Assembly (NCBI RefSeq): GCF_026278245.1
Contig: NZ_CP111079.1
Coordinates: 62,001-126,000, forward strand
Reading direction: 5' to 3'
Length of the DNA stretch: 64,000 nucleotides
DNA from: Pontibacter kalidii
GTDB lineage: Bacteria; Bacteroidota; Bacteroidia; Cytophagales; Hymenobacteraceae
Shown here: positions 7,765 through 16,803 of the stretch, one piece after another
Layout of the letters: every line of letters starts with the position of its first letter
Numbering within the stretch: the first letter of the stretch is position 1
Notes under the pieces: generated by a model
Seen by the model: the letters and a program-made list of their open reading frames with translations, nothing else
The model's database searches: none
What the model was told of the DNA's origin: nothing
Position numbers and translations under genes: made by a program

Positions 7765-8685
7765 CTAAAACGTTGCTACATTTTCTTTTACCCTAAAGTT
7801 AACTTTTGGGATTATACTTTCATCTACAACAAGAAGCATTAATCCCTCCAGAGTGTATCTTCTATAGAACTTCATAAAGGCCATAAATGCTATATATGTG
7901 GAGCATACTAGAGCTAAAAGAAGTATTGTCTTAGCACGACTAAGCACCTGGTGATGACTAAAATCCCTGGCTAGCTGAACAGCAAAAAGCCAAGAAAGTA
8001 CATTGAATATCAAGCATGAGTTTCTGAGGAAGCCATATAATGCTACATAGTTCACCATTCTAAACTGATGCTGTTTTGCATTCTCAAAAGTGTAATGGGA
8101 GACTATTCTATGAAAGTCGTGCTTCTCAATATCGATGGCATTGTTGCCAGCCCGATCTGTTAAGCCAAGCTTGTCTGTCAGAGCGATCACTTTATAGAGT
8201 ATGGCATCTCTTAGGAAAGGATCAATTGCCTTTCGATATAAAGTTTTGAAACCAAGAGATTGTCCTAATATAAAATCAAGAACAACGCATGGTAGCAGCA
8301 AGATTAATAAGATTGAACGCCAAAAATTGTATTTCCAATTTTTGAGAAAAGGTTTCTTCCAATAACTATGCCTCCTTCCTTCATCCTGATTATCCTGTTC
8401 TTTTCTAAGTAAATACTTTGAAGGGTAGGTATACATCCAATTTGCATAAGCTTCTATTGTGATGGAAGAAATGTAACTTAATAGATGGCCTAGTGAGTAG
8501 GCCGTGATTACAAAAACAAAAACGTTCTCTAGGTTAACTTTAGAAAATTTATCAATAAACAGATCAAGATTAAACTCCGCCGATTTGTCAATGTAGTTGA
8601 TAGTTAAAACAGCATAGATTGCAAGTGCTCCCGGGATTAAATAACCTAAGAAGTCATAGAGAGAAAAAGGATTTTGTTTGTTCAT
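7765..8685 (-). CDS. low-GC membrane protein of unknown function
   Basis: 306 residues when started at the ATG giving MNKQNPFSLYDFLGYLIPG; a longer reading to 8820 adds a Cys/Ser-rich stretch without membrane-protein character. There are about five hydrophobic segments: LIPGALAIYAVLTI, VFVFVITAYSLGHLL, ILLILLLPCVVLDFIL, and two near the C-terminus (SCLIFNVLSWLFAV, ILLLALVCSTYIAFMAF). Base composition is clearly more AT-rich than flanking genes, which suggests acquisition. DFLGYLIPG-type openings occur in several uncharacterised bacterial membrane proteins. No partner gene is apparent. Confidence 0.75.
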   Translation of the reverse strand: MNKQNPFSLYDFLGYLIPGALAIYAVLTINYIDKSAEFNLDLFIDKFSKVNLENVFVFVITAYSLGHLLSYISSITIEAYANWMYTYPSKYLLRKEQDNQDEGRRHSYWKKPFLKNWKYNFWRSILLILLLPCVVLDFILGQSLGFKTLYRKAIDPFLRDAILYKVIALTDKLGLTDRAGNNAIDIEKHDFHRIVSHYTFENAKQHQFRMVNYVALYGFLRNSCLIFNVLSWLFAVQLARDFSHHQVLSRAKTILLLALVCSTYIAFMAFMKFYRRYTLEGLMLLVVDESIIPKVNFRVKENVATF

Positions 8686-8962
8686 ATTTTGGAGGTTGGA
8701 ACTTGAGCAGTTAAATATATTTTGGGATATACAGTTTCTTGAACTTGCCTCCAGCACGGCGATAACCTCCTTCTTCATAGCTTTTACTTCTACCAACACT
8801 TCAGAGTAGTAACTGAGCAAAGCACGCTTTAACTTGCTTTGAGCAAACGAGTCCTAAGTAGATTATACAAAGTACAATATAGTAAAATATAAATACTCTC
8901 AGCCGGCTAAAGTATAAAGCTGGCACAAAACCTAACCCTGCTAAACGAAGTAGCTTGGTGGT

Positions 8963-9694
8963 ATGGGACACGTATCAGTTTGGCCAATACTGGTGTTGGC
9001 TTTGATTCATTTCTTTGGCAGCCGGCTGCGTTTTCTGGCAGGTGTGCCCCGCAGTGTCTGGCTATCCGGAGCGGGGGGCGTTTCAGTGGCTTATGTATTC
9101 ATGCACCTGTTTCCTGAACTGCACAGGGGGCAGGAGCACCTTCAGGAGCATGTACCTTGGGTGGAAGAGTTTCTGGAGCACCATATTTACCTGGTGGCGC
9201 TCTTGGGCCTGATGGTATTCTATGGGTTAGAGCGGTCGGTTGTGTCGGAGAAGCGAAAGCAGGCGAAAGAGCAGCAGGAGCAAAAGTCCTCTCAGGGGGT
9301 ATTTTGGCTACACATTGGCTCTTTTGCCTTGTACAATGCTATTATTGGCTACATCTTGTATCAACGGGAGGAGGATCCCACCGAAACAGCGTTGCTGTTT
9401 ACCATTGCCATGGGGCTACACTTTCTGGTGAACGATTTTGGCCTGCTGGAGCACCATCGGAACAACTACAAAAAGTATGGACGTTGGGTACTGGTGCTGG
9501 CCTTGGTTGCGGGCTGGACGGTAGGCTACGTAAAGGAAGTCTCTGAAACAATTGTAGTAATACTGACAGCCTTTATTGGAGGTGGAGTGATCCTGAACGT
9601 ACTGAAGGAGGAGTTGCCCGAAGAACGCAAAAGCCGTTACTGGGCTTTTGCGCTCGGGGCAGGTCTGTATACTATTTTACTGTTATCTCTGTAG
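8963..9694 (+). CDS. seven-helix membrane protein, uncharacterised
   Basis: 243 residues, almost entirely hydrophobic helices separated by short loops, with the conserved-looking segment GGVSVAYVFMHLFPELHRGQ near residue 40 and a His-rich HHIYLVALLGLMVFYGLERS later. Histidines and acidic residues within helices recall ZIP-type metal transporters, but I do not see the family's full signature and only suggest it. The 3' end overlaps the convergent symporter gene by 23 bases (9672-9694). Confidence 0.75.
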   Translation: MGHVSVWPILVLALIHFFGSRLRFLAGVPRSVWLSGAGGVSVAYVFMHLFPELHRGQEHLQEHVPWVEEFLEHHIYLVALLGLMVFYGLERSVVSEKRKQAKEQQEQKSSQGVFWLHIGSFALYNAIIGYILYQREEDPTETALLFTIAMGLHFLVNDFGLLEHHRNNYKKYGRWVLVLALVAGWTVGYVKEVSETIVVILTAFIGGGVILNVLKEELPEERKSRYWAFALGAGLYTILLLSL

Positions 9695-10976
9695 GCGGGT
9701 GCAGCTGCCCCTCGGTGCGGGCCACCATCATCGATACGGTGGCGTCGCCGGTTACATTCACGGTGGTGCGCAGCATGTCCAGCAGCCTGTCCGGTGCAAG
9801 TATCAGGGCGATACCCTCTATCGGTATACCTGCCTGCTGCAGCACGATCACCAGCATCACAATGCCAGCGCCTGGTACGGCAGCGGCACCAATAGAGGCC
9901 AGCGTGGCGGTCATCACAATGCCCAGTTGCGCCGTCAGGCTCAGGTCTATGCCGTAGGCCTGGGCTATAAACACAGCCGCCACAGATTGGTAAAGGCTTG
10001 TTCCGTCCATGTTAACCGTAGCGCCGAGTGGCAGCACAAAGCTGGAGATCTCTTTATTGATACCCAGGTTCTTCTCGGCGCACTCCATGGTAACAGGGAG
10101 CGTGGCAGCGCTGGAGGAGGTAGAGAAAGCCAGCATCTGGGCCGGGAAGATTCCTTTCAGGAAATGCATATACTTTGTTTTGCCTACCGTCACGACCAGG
10201 GCAGGGTATACTATAAAGATCATCACTGCCAGGCCTATGGCTACCACAATGCAGTAATAGCCCAGCACGAGCAGCAGCTCCAGGGCCGCCCCCGGGTCGT
10301 TTCCGGCAAAGTCTACCACCAGGCCGGCCAGCAGCGCAAAAACGCCATAGGGTGCGGTCATCATGATGATATCCACGATCTTGAGGATGGCCATGTTCGC
10401 CCCTTCAAAGAAGTCATTCACGGGCTGTGCCTTGTCAGGAGGAATGAGGATCAGTGCAATACCAAAGAGCAGGGCAAAGAAGATAACCTGCAGCATGCTG
10501 CCGTTATCGGTCATGGAGCGGAAGATGTTGCTGGGCACAATGTCTACGAGTGGCTGCAGCGGCCCCTGCTGCTCCACAGCGGCGGCATCCGAGGACCTTG
10601 CGGTGGTGGTGGCGGCGAACTGCTCCTTAAACTCCTCGCGCTTCTCCGGCGAGAAGGCCTTACCTGGCTCAAACATGTTGACAAGTATAAGCCCCATGGT
10701 TACGGCCAGCACCGTGGTGGCCAGATAGATGCCGATGGTCTTGGTGCCGATGCGGGAGAGGCGGCTGATGTCGCTGAGGCTGGTAACTCCGGTGACAAGC
10801 GAGACGAGCACCAGCGGCACAGCGATGAGTTTAAGCAAGTTAATAAAGATGGTGCCAAAAGGGCTGATCCAATCTGTGGTAAAGCTGTTGAGGCCAAGGG
10901 TGCTGGACGACATGCCCCAGGCTATACCAAGTGCCATACCGATGAGGATTTGCCAGTGTAGAGCGAGTTTCTTCAT
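9672..10976 (-). CDS. dicarboxylate/amino acid:cation symporter
   Basis: 434-residue inner-membrane transporter of the DAACS (SLC1/GltP-DctA) family, which imports glutamate, aspartate or C4-dicarboxylates with sodium or protons. The hairpin HP1 serine-rich signature FSTSSSAATLPVTMECA and the helix 7 motif GATVNMDGTSLY are both present, as is the end-of-protein NVTGDATVSMMVAR substrate-binding segment (equivalent of the conserved Asp/Arg helix 8). The start is placed at MKKLALHWQ; the upstream ATG at 11009 adds 11 polar residues. Single gene, convergent with the preceding membrane protein. Confidence 0.93.
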   Translation of the reverse strand: MKKLALHWQILIGMALGIAWGMSSSTLGLNSFTTDWISPFGTIFINLLKLIAVPLVLVSLVTGVTSLSDISRLSRIGTKTIGIYLATTVLAVTMGLILVNMFEPGKAFSPEKREEFKEQFAATTTARSSDAAAVEQQGPLQPLVDIVPSNIFRSMTDNGSMLQVIFFALLFGIALILIPPDKAQPVNDFFEGANMAILKIVDIIMMTAPYGVFALLAGLVVDFAGNDPGAALELLLVLGYYCIVVAIGLAVMIFIVYPALVVTVGKTKYMHFLKGIFPAQMLAFSTSSSAATLPVTMECAEKNLGINKEISSFVLPLGATVNMDGTSLYQSVAAVFIAQAYGIDLSLTAQLGIVMTATLASIGAAAVPGAGIVMLVIVLQQAGIPIEGIALILAPDRLLDMLRTTVNVTGDATVSMMVARTEGQLHPPTEITVK

Positions 10977-11303
10977 ACGTGGGTTTGCAGGCAGATGAAG
11001 GGTATGCACCTGCGTCTCTGTTATTTGTGTAAAGTAATTATGATGTTCTGCTGGTGTGGCATCCTCACTGCAGGGCAGGTAAAGTATCGTTTCTCTATTG
11101 AAGATGCCATACAGATGTTAGGTAAAAATAAGCATATTTATGCAGGATGCACGGGCTCGCTTTAAAAAATCAGGCTGCGGCACGCTGTTTTTAGGGATGC
11201 CGGCCTTGTTTTACCGCCTTGCTCTGGTGCAGCATAACGAAAAAAGCCGCCCCATACTTTGTAGGGGGCGGCTTCATACTTTAGCAGCGGCGCTGCGGGA
11301 GGT
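10977..11303. other. intergenic gap, no gene seen
   Basis: Contains only the cyclophilin terminator (11241-11274) and unremarkable mixed sequence; the reading frames present have no coding character. Confidence 0.6.
11241..11274 (-). terminator. intrinsic terminator of cyclophilin gene
   Basis: Stem AAGCCGCCCC (11244-11253) with GGGGCGGCTT (11265-11274); read on the minus strand it is followed by TTTTTT. The loop contains ATACTT, part of the over-represented hexamer. Confidence 0.85.
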
Positions 11304-11762
11304 TTATTCCTCGTTCACCACGATTTTCTCGATGCGATCGTTCGCGCGGATCTGGTCGATCACGTCCACGCCTTCTACCACTTTGCCGAAGCAGGTGTGG
11401 TTACGGTCGAGGTGGGCGGTGTTTTTGCGGCTGTGGCAGATGAAGAACTGGGAGCCACCGGTGTTGCGGCCGGCATGGGCCATGCTCAGCACGCCACGGT
11501 CGTGGTACTGGTTCTCGCCTGTCAGCTCGCAGTCGATCTTGTAGCCCGGGCCACCGGTGCCTGGCACGCCCTTAGCGCCCTCGCGCGAGTTTGGGCAGCC
11601 CCCCTGTATTACGAAGTCAGGAATAACGCGGTGGAACGTAAGGCCGTCGTAGAAGCCGTCTTTTGCCAGCTTTACAAAGTTATCTACCGTTTTAGGAGCG
11701 TCTTTCTCATAAAACTCAACTTTCATTATACCCTTGCCAGTATGGATTTCTGCGGTTTTCAT
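11304..11762 (-). CDS. cyclophilin-type peptidyl-prolyl cis-trans isomerase
   Basis: 152 residues, single cyclophilin domain without signal peptide, so cytoplasmic. Family motifs are intact: [13 protein letters not shown] (catalytic Arg), [16 protein letters not shown] and [15 protein letters not shown]. It accelerates proline isomerisation during protein folding. The gene has its own promoter box upstream and a strong terminator, so it is monocistronic. Confidence 0.95.
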   Translation of the reverse strand: MKTAEIHTGKGIMKVEFYEKDAPKTVDNFVKLAKDGFYDGLTFHRVIPDFVIQGGCPNSREGAKGVPGTGGPGYKIDCELTGENQYHDRGVLSMAHAGRNTGGSQFFICHSRKNTAHLDRNHTCFGKVVEGVDVIDQIRANDRIEKIVVNEE

Positions 11763-11800
11763 GTATGGTTCTGTTTGGTTTTAACAATTGGTACAGATAA

Positions 11801-11808
11801 CAAAAGTA
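11801..11808 (-). promoter_or_regulatory. -7 box of cyclophilin promoter
   Basis: CAAAAGTA on the plus strand reads TACTTTTG on the minus strand, fitting TAnnTTTG, 38 bases before the start codon. Confidence 0.5.
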
Positions 11809-11901
11809 CGAAAATTATAGTTTAAGAGAGCAATAAGCCAGGCTTTACGCGCCGGGCACCCTTAACAAGTATAATTCACGCGCAAGTATAAACAACACAC
11901 T

Positions 11902-12573
11902 ATGAAAACAATAACGAGAGCAGGGTACACGCTGGCCCTGTGCTGCAGCATGCTGTTAGGGAGCTGCGGCGGCACAAACGATGAGAACGCTGCCAATGAG
12001 ATGCAGGACGAAACAGTGCCTAACCCTGGGGCAGAGGATGTTGAAGGAATGACCAACCCAAATACACCTGGCAAACAAGCCGGCGAAGGCGAATTAGACG
12101 AGGATGATGTAGATGCAGAAATGACTGGCCCCAGAATCGGTGGCAACGAGATGCTGCCGTCTCAAAAGATAGTGGAGAATATTTCCGCTAACAATGACCT
12201 GAGCGTGCTGATGGGGGCGTTACGGCAGGCCGGGCTGGTGAGAACGCTGAACGGAACGGGACCTTATACAGTGTTTGCTCCGAGGAACGGCGCTTTTGAG
12301 GACTTGCCAAACGGCACTTTGGAAGACCTGATGCAGCCCGAGAACAAGCAGCGCCTGGCCAACCTGCTGAACAATCACGTGGTGGCCGGCAAACTGACTG
12401 CCGCCGATCTGACAGACGGTACCACGCTCAAAACTGCCTCCGGCAAGCAGCTCTCCGTTACCCAAAAGGGCAACGAGGTGATGGTGAACGGAGCCAGGGT
12501 AGTGCAGGCAGACGTGGTGAGCAGCAACGGCGTGATCCATATTGTGGAGGACGTGCTGGCAACGGAGAAGTAA
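11902..12573 (+). CDS. fasciclin (FAS1) domain lipoprotein
   Basis: 223 residues. The N-terminus is a lipoprotein signal (hydrophobic run then LLGSC lipobox), followed by a strongly acidic linker (about residues 25-75: many Asp/Glu/Asn) and one C-terminal FAS1 domain. The FAS1 hallmarks are LSVLMGALRQAGLVRTLNG, GPYTVFAPRNGAFEDLP, LLNNHVVAGKL and the terminal VVSSNGVIHIVEDVL. FAS1 proteins mediate adhesion; this one is probably anchored in the outer or inner membrane. Monocistronic, closed by a terminator. Confidence 0.93.
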   Translation: MKTITRAGYTLALCCSMLLGSCGGTNDENAANEMQDETVPNPGAEDVEGMTNPNTPGKQAGEGELDEDDVDAEMTGPRIGGNEMLPSQKIVENISANNDLSVLMGALRQAGLVRTLNGTGPYTVFAPRNGAFEDLPNGTLEDLMQPENKQRLANLLNNHVVAGKLTAADLTDGTTLKTASGKQLSVTQKGNEVMVNGARVVQADVVSSNGVIHIVEDVLATEK

Positions 12574-12594
12574 GCCTCCGCCAACAAGACAGAG

Positions 12595-12627
12595 AGGGCA
12601 GGCGCTTTCACGGAGCCTGCCCTTTTT
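12595..12627 (+). terminator. intrinsic terminator
   Basis: AGGGCAGGC (12595-12603) pairs with GCCTGCCCT (12615-12623), then TTTT. It follows the fasciclin gene and faces the convergent SDR gene. Confidence 0.8.
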
Positions 12628-12644
12628 ATATGCTGGCGCGATGG

Positions 12645-13346
12645 TTAGAAAGGGTTGGTTGCCCACACGGTTAGCTCCGGCACAAAGCCACGGTTGTCCA
12701 TCTGCAGGGCGCTCTTGATGGCCCAGGCAATTTCCTCGCTGCGCAGTTTGTTGGGCTGGTCGTCGCGCTCCTGGCGGTCTGGCTGGCCGAAGGCGGTGGT
12801 TACCTCGCTGGGGTTTACCAGCATCACGCGCACATTATACCGGCGCAGTTCAGCCTGCCAACTCTGTGTCATACTTCTAAGCGCTGCCTTCGATGATGCG
12901 TAAATTGAACCGCCCTCATACCCTTTGAGCGCTGCCGTGGAGCCGATGTTGATGATGTTGCCATAATTCTGCTTTTTAAAGATCTTTGCTGCTTTTGCCG
13001 CCATCATGGCCGCTCCGAACACGTTTACCCGGTATATGTGCTCGAAATCGTCCAGCGTCAGCTGATCTATGGCTTTAGAAAAGCCAATACCGGCATTGTT
13101 GATCAGCACATCCAACCGGCCGTATTCCTCCATAAATAGATGAAAAGTGCGCTTCACGTCCTCCGGGTTGGCCACATCGGCAGTGATGGGCATGGCCCCG
13201 AGGTCGCGGGCGGCTTTGTGGGTGCGTTTTTCGTCGCGGCCCGTAATGGCTACGTTGGCTCCGTTCCCGATGAGTAGTTTGGCTGTGGCGTAGCCGATAC
13301 CCATGGTGCCGCCGGTGATCAGGATATTCGCGTTTTCGAGTTTCAT
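12645..13346 (-). CDS. short-chain dehydrogenase/reductase
   Basis: 233-residue classical SDR. TGGTMGIGYATA is the glycine-rich NAD(P) site, NNAGIGFS the central NNAG motif, and YASSKAAL the catalytic YxxxK with the serine of NIGSTAAL before it. A basic residue after the first strand (TGRDEKR) hints at NADP. It may be a 3-oxoacyl-ACP-reductase-like or other keto reductase; substrate cannot be inferred. It stands alone between a terminator and repeat island B. Confidence 0.92.
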   Translation of the reverse strand: MKLENANILITGGTMGIGYATAKLLIGNGANVAITGRDEKRTHKAARDLGAMPITADVANPEDVKRTFHLFMEEYGRLDVLINNAGIGFSKAIDQLTLDDFEHIYRVNVFGAAMMAAKAAKIFKKQNYGNIINIGSTAALKGYEGGSIYASSKAALRSMTQSWQAELRRYNVRVMLVNPSEVTTAFGQPDRQERDDQPNKLRSEEIAWAIKSALQMDNRGFVPELTVWATNPF

Positions 13347-14050
13347 AGTCTTGCGAGGATTAATGAGGAGAAGTATAGCCTGTGTAACGGAGCGGATAGG
13401 GATTGGTTGGAAGCTGGATAGGGCAGGAGGTTATCCAACCACCCCTGCCCCTCCTTGTTTAAGGAGGGGAGTTCTGTAGTTACTACAGTCTAGGTATAAG
13501 CGCTGTAGTTTTGGCTATTTAGGTAAACCCACCCCAACCCCTCCCAGGAGGGGAATTAGCAGACGATTATCATCTCTCTGCCCCTTTCAAGGGGAACTTG
13601 GCTGAAGCTCCGTCAGCAGTGGCTATCGAACTAGAACCCAGTCCTTGGGTTGAGCGCCTTCTAGATTTCCGGTTTCGCTTTAGCGAAATTGCGACAGCAA
13701 AGGAAATGTAGACAGCGCGATACCCGAAGACGAGCCCTCTCGGGCTGGAGAGCAGAAAGTATACTATGCAACTGTAGGCTTGTAAGACTGAGGATCAGCA
13801 GCGGCTAGATTAAAGTTGCTTGGTTCAAGCTACGGGAAGCAGTGGCAATAGAGAAAGCACGAGCTACAAGCTCGCGCTAGCGGGGGCTAGTAAGGATAGC
13901 TTGGTTCCAACTGCAGGAAGCTAGGACTAAAGGCAAGTACAAGCGGACGCTTGCGCCATAGATTAACCAATCCGGTGGCAAAAGAAAAAGCGTAACGAAT
14001 TGCGCCCCTATAAGTGTGACTTTCTAAATTTTAACCTTCTAGCTCTCCAA
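13347..14050. repeat. intergenic repeat island B
   Basis: A 700-base gap without a gene, a diverged relative of island A. It contains the CCAACCACCCCTGCCCCTCC hairpin with AAGGAGGGG (about 13426-13471), a second CCCCTCC box (about 13520), the structured core (13634-13754), AGCTTGGTTCAAGCT units (about 13597, 13818, 13888), and two hairpin-plus-tail repeats: CGAGCTACAAGCTCG-CGCTAG (13860-13880) and CAAGCGGACGCTTG-CGCCAT (13940-13959). Confidence 0.8.
13634..13754. repeat. structured repeat core, copy B
   Basis: Same order of conserved blocks as copy A. Helix TCTAGATTTCC (13660-13670) pairs with GGAAATGTAGA (13702-13712) with a single G-G mismatch, and AGCCC-TCTC-GGGCT forms the closing hairpin (13733-13746). 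An AACCCA/TGGGTT hairpin precedes the GAGCGCC block. The variable insert holds TTTCGCT/AGCGAAA. Confidence 0.65.
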
Positions 14051-14974
14051 CTACTTCCGGTTATCGCCGCCATGGAGCATACTCAGGTAACTTTCGTAGC
14101 GGGTGAGGGAGATATCATTGTGGCGCACGGCCTCAATCACGGCGCAGCCAGGCTCGTTAAAGTGAGTGCAGTTGTTGAAGCGGCACTGGTTCAGGCGCTC
14201 GCGCATCTCCGGAAAGAAGTGGCTCAACTCCGCCGCCGGAATATCTACAATGCCTAGTTCCTTGATGCCGGGCGTATCGATAACAAACGTTTCGGGGTCG
14301 ATCTCGAACATCTCGGCAAAGGTGGTGGTGTGCACGCCTTTGTCGGAGAAGCCGGATATCTCGGAGGTTTTCAGTTCCAGGTCGGGCACGATAAGGTTGA
14401 TGAGCGAGGACTTGCCCACACCGGAGTGGCCGGAAAGGAGTGTGGTTTTGCCGTGCAGCAGCGCTTTCACCTCGTCTATGCCCTCGTTGTTATGGGCAGA
14501 CACTGCCAGGCTCGGGTAGCCGATCTTCTCATACATGTGGCTGATCTGGCGCTGGTACTCCATAATGTCCTCGTCGTACAGGTCGGTTTTGTTGAAGATA
14601 AGCATGGCCGGAATATCGTAGGCCTCGGCCGTCACCAGAAAGCGATCGATAAAACCAAAGGAAGTGCGCGGCGATACCAGCGTCACGATGAGCATGGCCA
14701 AATCGAGGTTGGCAGCAATGATATGGGAGTAGGCTGTTTTGTGCGTGCTCTGGCGGATGATGTAGTTTTCACGCTCCGTAATCTTATGGATCACAGCCGT
14801 ATCCTCGCCCGTTGTCTCTACGTCAAATTCTACGCGGTCGCCTACGGCCAGCGGGTTGCTCACCTTCAGGCCCTTTATCTTGAACTTGCCGCGTAGGCGT
14901 GCCCGGTGCAATTTACCTTCTTCGTCGCGCACCAGATACCATGATCCCGTCGATTTTACTACTACTCCTTTCAT
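14051..14974 (-). CDS. rsgA: ribosome small subunit-dependent GTPase RsgA
   Basis: 307 residues with the circularly permuted GTPase order typical of RsgA/YloQ: G4 NKTDL first, then G1 GHSGVGKSSL, then G3 DTPGIKELG. An N-terminal OB fold (about residues 1-70) and a C-terminal zinc knuckle, LNQCRFNNCTHFNEPGC, complete the architecture. RsgA matures the 30S subunit. It begins 5 bases after the waaA stop, so it is translated from the same transcript. Confidence 0.97.
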   Translation of the reverse strand: MKGVVVKSTGSWYLVRDEEGKLHRARLRGKFKIKGLKVSNPLAVGDRVEFDVETTGEDTAVIHKITERENYIIRQSTHKTAYSHIIAANLDLAMLIVTLVSPRTSFGFIDRFLVTAEAYDIPAMLIFNKTDLYDEDIMEYQRQISHMYEKIGYPSLAVSAHNNEGIDEVKALLHGKTTLLSGHSGVGKSSLINLIVPDLELKTSEISGFSDKGVHTTTFAEMFEIDPETFVIDTPGIKELGIVDIPAAELSHFFPEMRERLNQCRFNNCTHFNEPGCAVIEAVRHNDISLTRYESYLSMLHGGDNRK

Positions 14975-14979
14975 GCAGT

Positions 14980-16221
14980 TTATTTCAGCAGTTGCTTTAC
15001 ATCGGCCATGATGGCTGCCGTAGCGCCCGCCTGCTCTTGTACGTATTCTTTTTCTTTGTCAGTTATACTTTGGCGCAGCCCCGGAGTTGTATGCACCCGC
15101 TCGAAAGCCTCTAGCAGCTCCTCTGCGTTTTGCACCGGAAAAGCACAGCCCAGCGCTACCAGTTCTTTCGCCTCCTGAAACTTGTCATACTTCGGCCCGA
15201 AGAACAGCGGCAACCCGAACACAGCCGCCTCCAGGGTGTTGTGCAGCCCCTTGCCGAAGGCCCCGCCAATGTAGGCGTAGGTGCCATAGCTGTAGAGCGA
15301 GGAGAGCATGCCAATGTTATCGATCACCAGCACCTTATACTTGGCTGCATCTGCCTCAGAGGTCTGGGAGAAGCGCACGGTTCCTTCGCCGAAGGTCTGC
15401 ATCACGGTATGTATACTCGCCTCGTTCACCTCGTGCGGCGCGATGATGAATTTTATACTTGCTTTATACTTTTGAATTAGCGGTAGCAGCACTTCCAAAT
15501 CGGCAGGCCAGCTGCTGCCTACCATAAATACCTCTTGCCCGGCCGCGAAAGCCTCTACCAAAGGTATGGTTTTTACGCTTGTGGCCGTTTGCAGTACCCG
15601 GTCAAAGCGCGTGTCGCCGGCTATACTGGCGTTGCGGATGTTTATACGGTGTAGCAGCTCCAGCGAGGTTCGGTTTTGGGTGTAGAGGTGCGTGAAGCGG
15701 CGCAGGATATTGCGGTAAAAATCGCCGTAGCCTTTAAAGAAAACCTGCTCCTGCCGGAAAATAGCAGAGATGGAAAGCACTGGTATACTTCTGCGCTGCA
15801 GCTCCTGCAGGTAATAATGCCAGAACTCATACTTCACGAACACGGCCAGCCCGGGCTGGGTGATGTCCAGAAAGTGTTTGGCATTGGAGGCGCTATCCAA
15901 CGGGAGGTAAAAGATGTAATCGGCACCCGCGTAATTTTTGCGCACCTCGTAGCCGGAAGGGGAGAAGAAGGTCAGCAGCACTTTATACGTTGGGAACGCC
16001 TCCCGAAACGCCTCAATCACCGGACGCCCCTGCTCAAACTCTCCTAGCGAGGCGCAGTGGAACCACACCAGCGGCGCCTGGTTCTGCTGCAGCGCTTGCT
16101 GCAGCTTCTCGAACTGCCCCTCGCGCCCCTGCCGCATCAGCTTCGCTTTCTCGTTAAAGGGGGCCGCCAGGGCAATGGCTGTACTGTAAGCCTTCAGGCC
16201 GATGTCGTAGAGTAACTTCAA
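14980..16221 (-). CDS. waaA: 3-deoxy-D-manno-octulosonic acid transferase
   Basis: 413 residues, GT30 family. It attaches Kdo to lipid A at the cytoplasmic face of the inner membrane. The N-terminus has a membrane-association segment and LMRQGREGQFEKL, close to the conserved GRxG motif; WFHCASLGEFEQGRPVI carries the catalytic glutamate; GGAFGKGLHNTLEAAVFGLPLFFGP is the nucleotide-sugar binding region. Length is normal. First gene of a waaA-rsgA operon with a TATATTTG box 66-73 bases upstream. Confidence 0.96.
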   Translation of the reverse strand: MKLLYDIGLKAYSTAIALAAPFNEKAKLMRQGREGQFEKLQQALQQNQAPLVWFHCASLGEFEQGRPVIEAFREAFPTYKVLLTFFSPSGYEVRKNYAGADYIFYLPLDSASNAKHFLDITQPGLAVFVKYEFWHYYLQELQRRSIPVLSISAIFRQEQVFFKGYGDFYRNILRRFTHLYTQNRTSLELLHRINIRNASIAGDTRFDRVLQTATSVKTIPLVEAFAAGQEVFMVGSSWPADLEVLLPLIQKYKASIKFIIAPHEVNEASIHTVMQTFGEGTVRFSQTSEADAAKYKVLVIDNIGMLSSLYSYGTYAYIGGAFGKGLHNTLEAAVFGLPLFFGPKYDKFQEAKELVALGCAFPVQNAEELLEAFERVHTTPGLRQSITDKEKEYVQEQAGATAAIMADVKQLLK

Positions 16222-16286
16222 GTTTTATACTTAGTTTACAAAGACCTCGCAGCGTGCGCAGCTCCTGCGAGTGTCTGGTTCTGGTG

Positions 16287-16294
16287 CAAATATA
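16287..16294 (-). promoter_or_regulatory. -7 box of waaA promoter
   Basis: CAAATATA on the plus strand is TATATTTG on the minus strand, matching TAnnTTTG. Confidence 0.45.
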
Positions 16295-16460
16295 GCGCTT
16301 TGCGGAGGGATAGTTGGCAAAGGAGGTGCAGTTTGTGGATCGGGAGGCTTTGTGTACTTGGTGAGTTATAGTTAACAGCTATATTAGGTAGGATAAGCGT
16401 AGGTTGTTACGTTTAGCCGGTAGTTAGGCTACATTTCTAAAAATTAAACTCAATCCTTTT

Positions 16461-16487
16461 AAGTATTAAACTCAATACTTACCTTTG
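16461..16487 (+). promoter_or_regulatory. higBA promoter and operator
   Basis: Inverted repeat AAGTATT (16461-16467) and AATACTT (16474-16480) directly abuts TACCTTTG (16480-16487), a -7 box 25 bases before the higB start. Binding of HigA here would cover the promoter, the usual autoregulation of higBA loci. Confidence 0.6.
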
Positions 16488-16511
16488 ACGTTAGTAACGC
16501 AATAAGTAAGT

Positions 16512-16793
16512 ATGATTGTATCCTTCGGGTCAAAAGAAACTGAAAAAATCTGGAATGGAGAAAGGGTAGCGAAGCTGCCTATGGAAATCCAGACAATTGG
16601 CAGACGTAAATTAAGGATGCTTCATAACTCTCAAGATATTGCTGACCTTCGGATTCCTCCCTCCAACAGATTAGAGAAGTTAGCAGGAAACCTGAAAGAG
16701 TTCTACAGTATCCGGATAAACAGCCAATGGAGAATTACTTTTCAGTGGAACAACGGCCAAGCATCAGAAGTAAAAATTATAGATTACCACTAA
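16512..16793 (+). CDS. higB: HigB-type mRNA interferase toxin
   Basis: 93-residue RelE/ParE-fold toxin of the HigB (plasmid killer) family, expected to cleave mRNA on the ribosome. Recognisable segments are IVSFGSKETEKIW, the KLRMLHNSQDIADLRIPPSNRLEKL core and YSIRINSQWRITFQW near the C-terminus, with the basic residues that form the active site. As in other higBA loci the toxin precedes the antitoxin; 10 bases separate them. The gene is AT-rich compared with waaA and downstream genes. Confidence 0.93.
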   Translation: MIVSFGSKETEKIWNGERVAKLPMEIQTIGRRKLRMLHNSQDIADLRIPPSNRLEKLAGNLKEFYSIRINSQWRITFQWNNGQASEVKIIDYH

Positions 16794-16803
16794 GAAGAAA
16801 AGA

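Noticed and set aside
8929..8942. CCTAAC at 8930 as another attC half-site
   Set aside because: No complementary GTTAGG partner at suitable distance.
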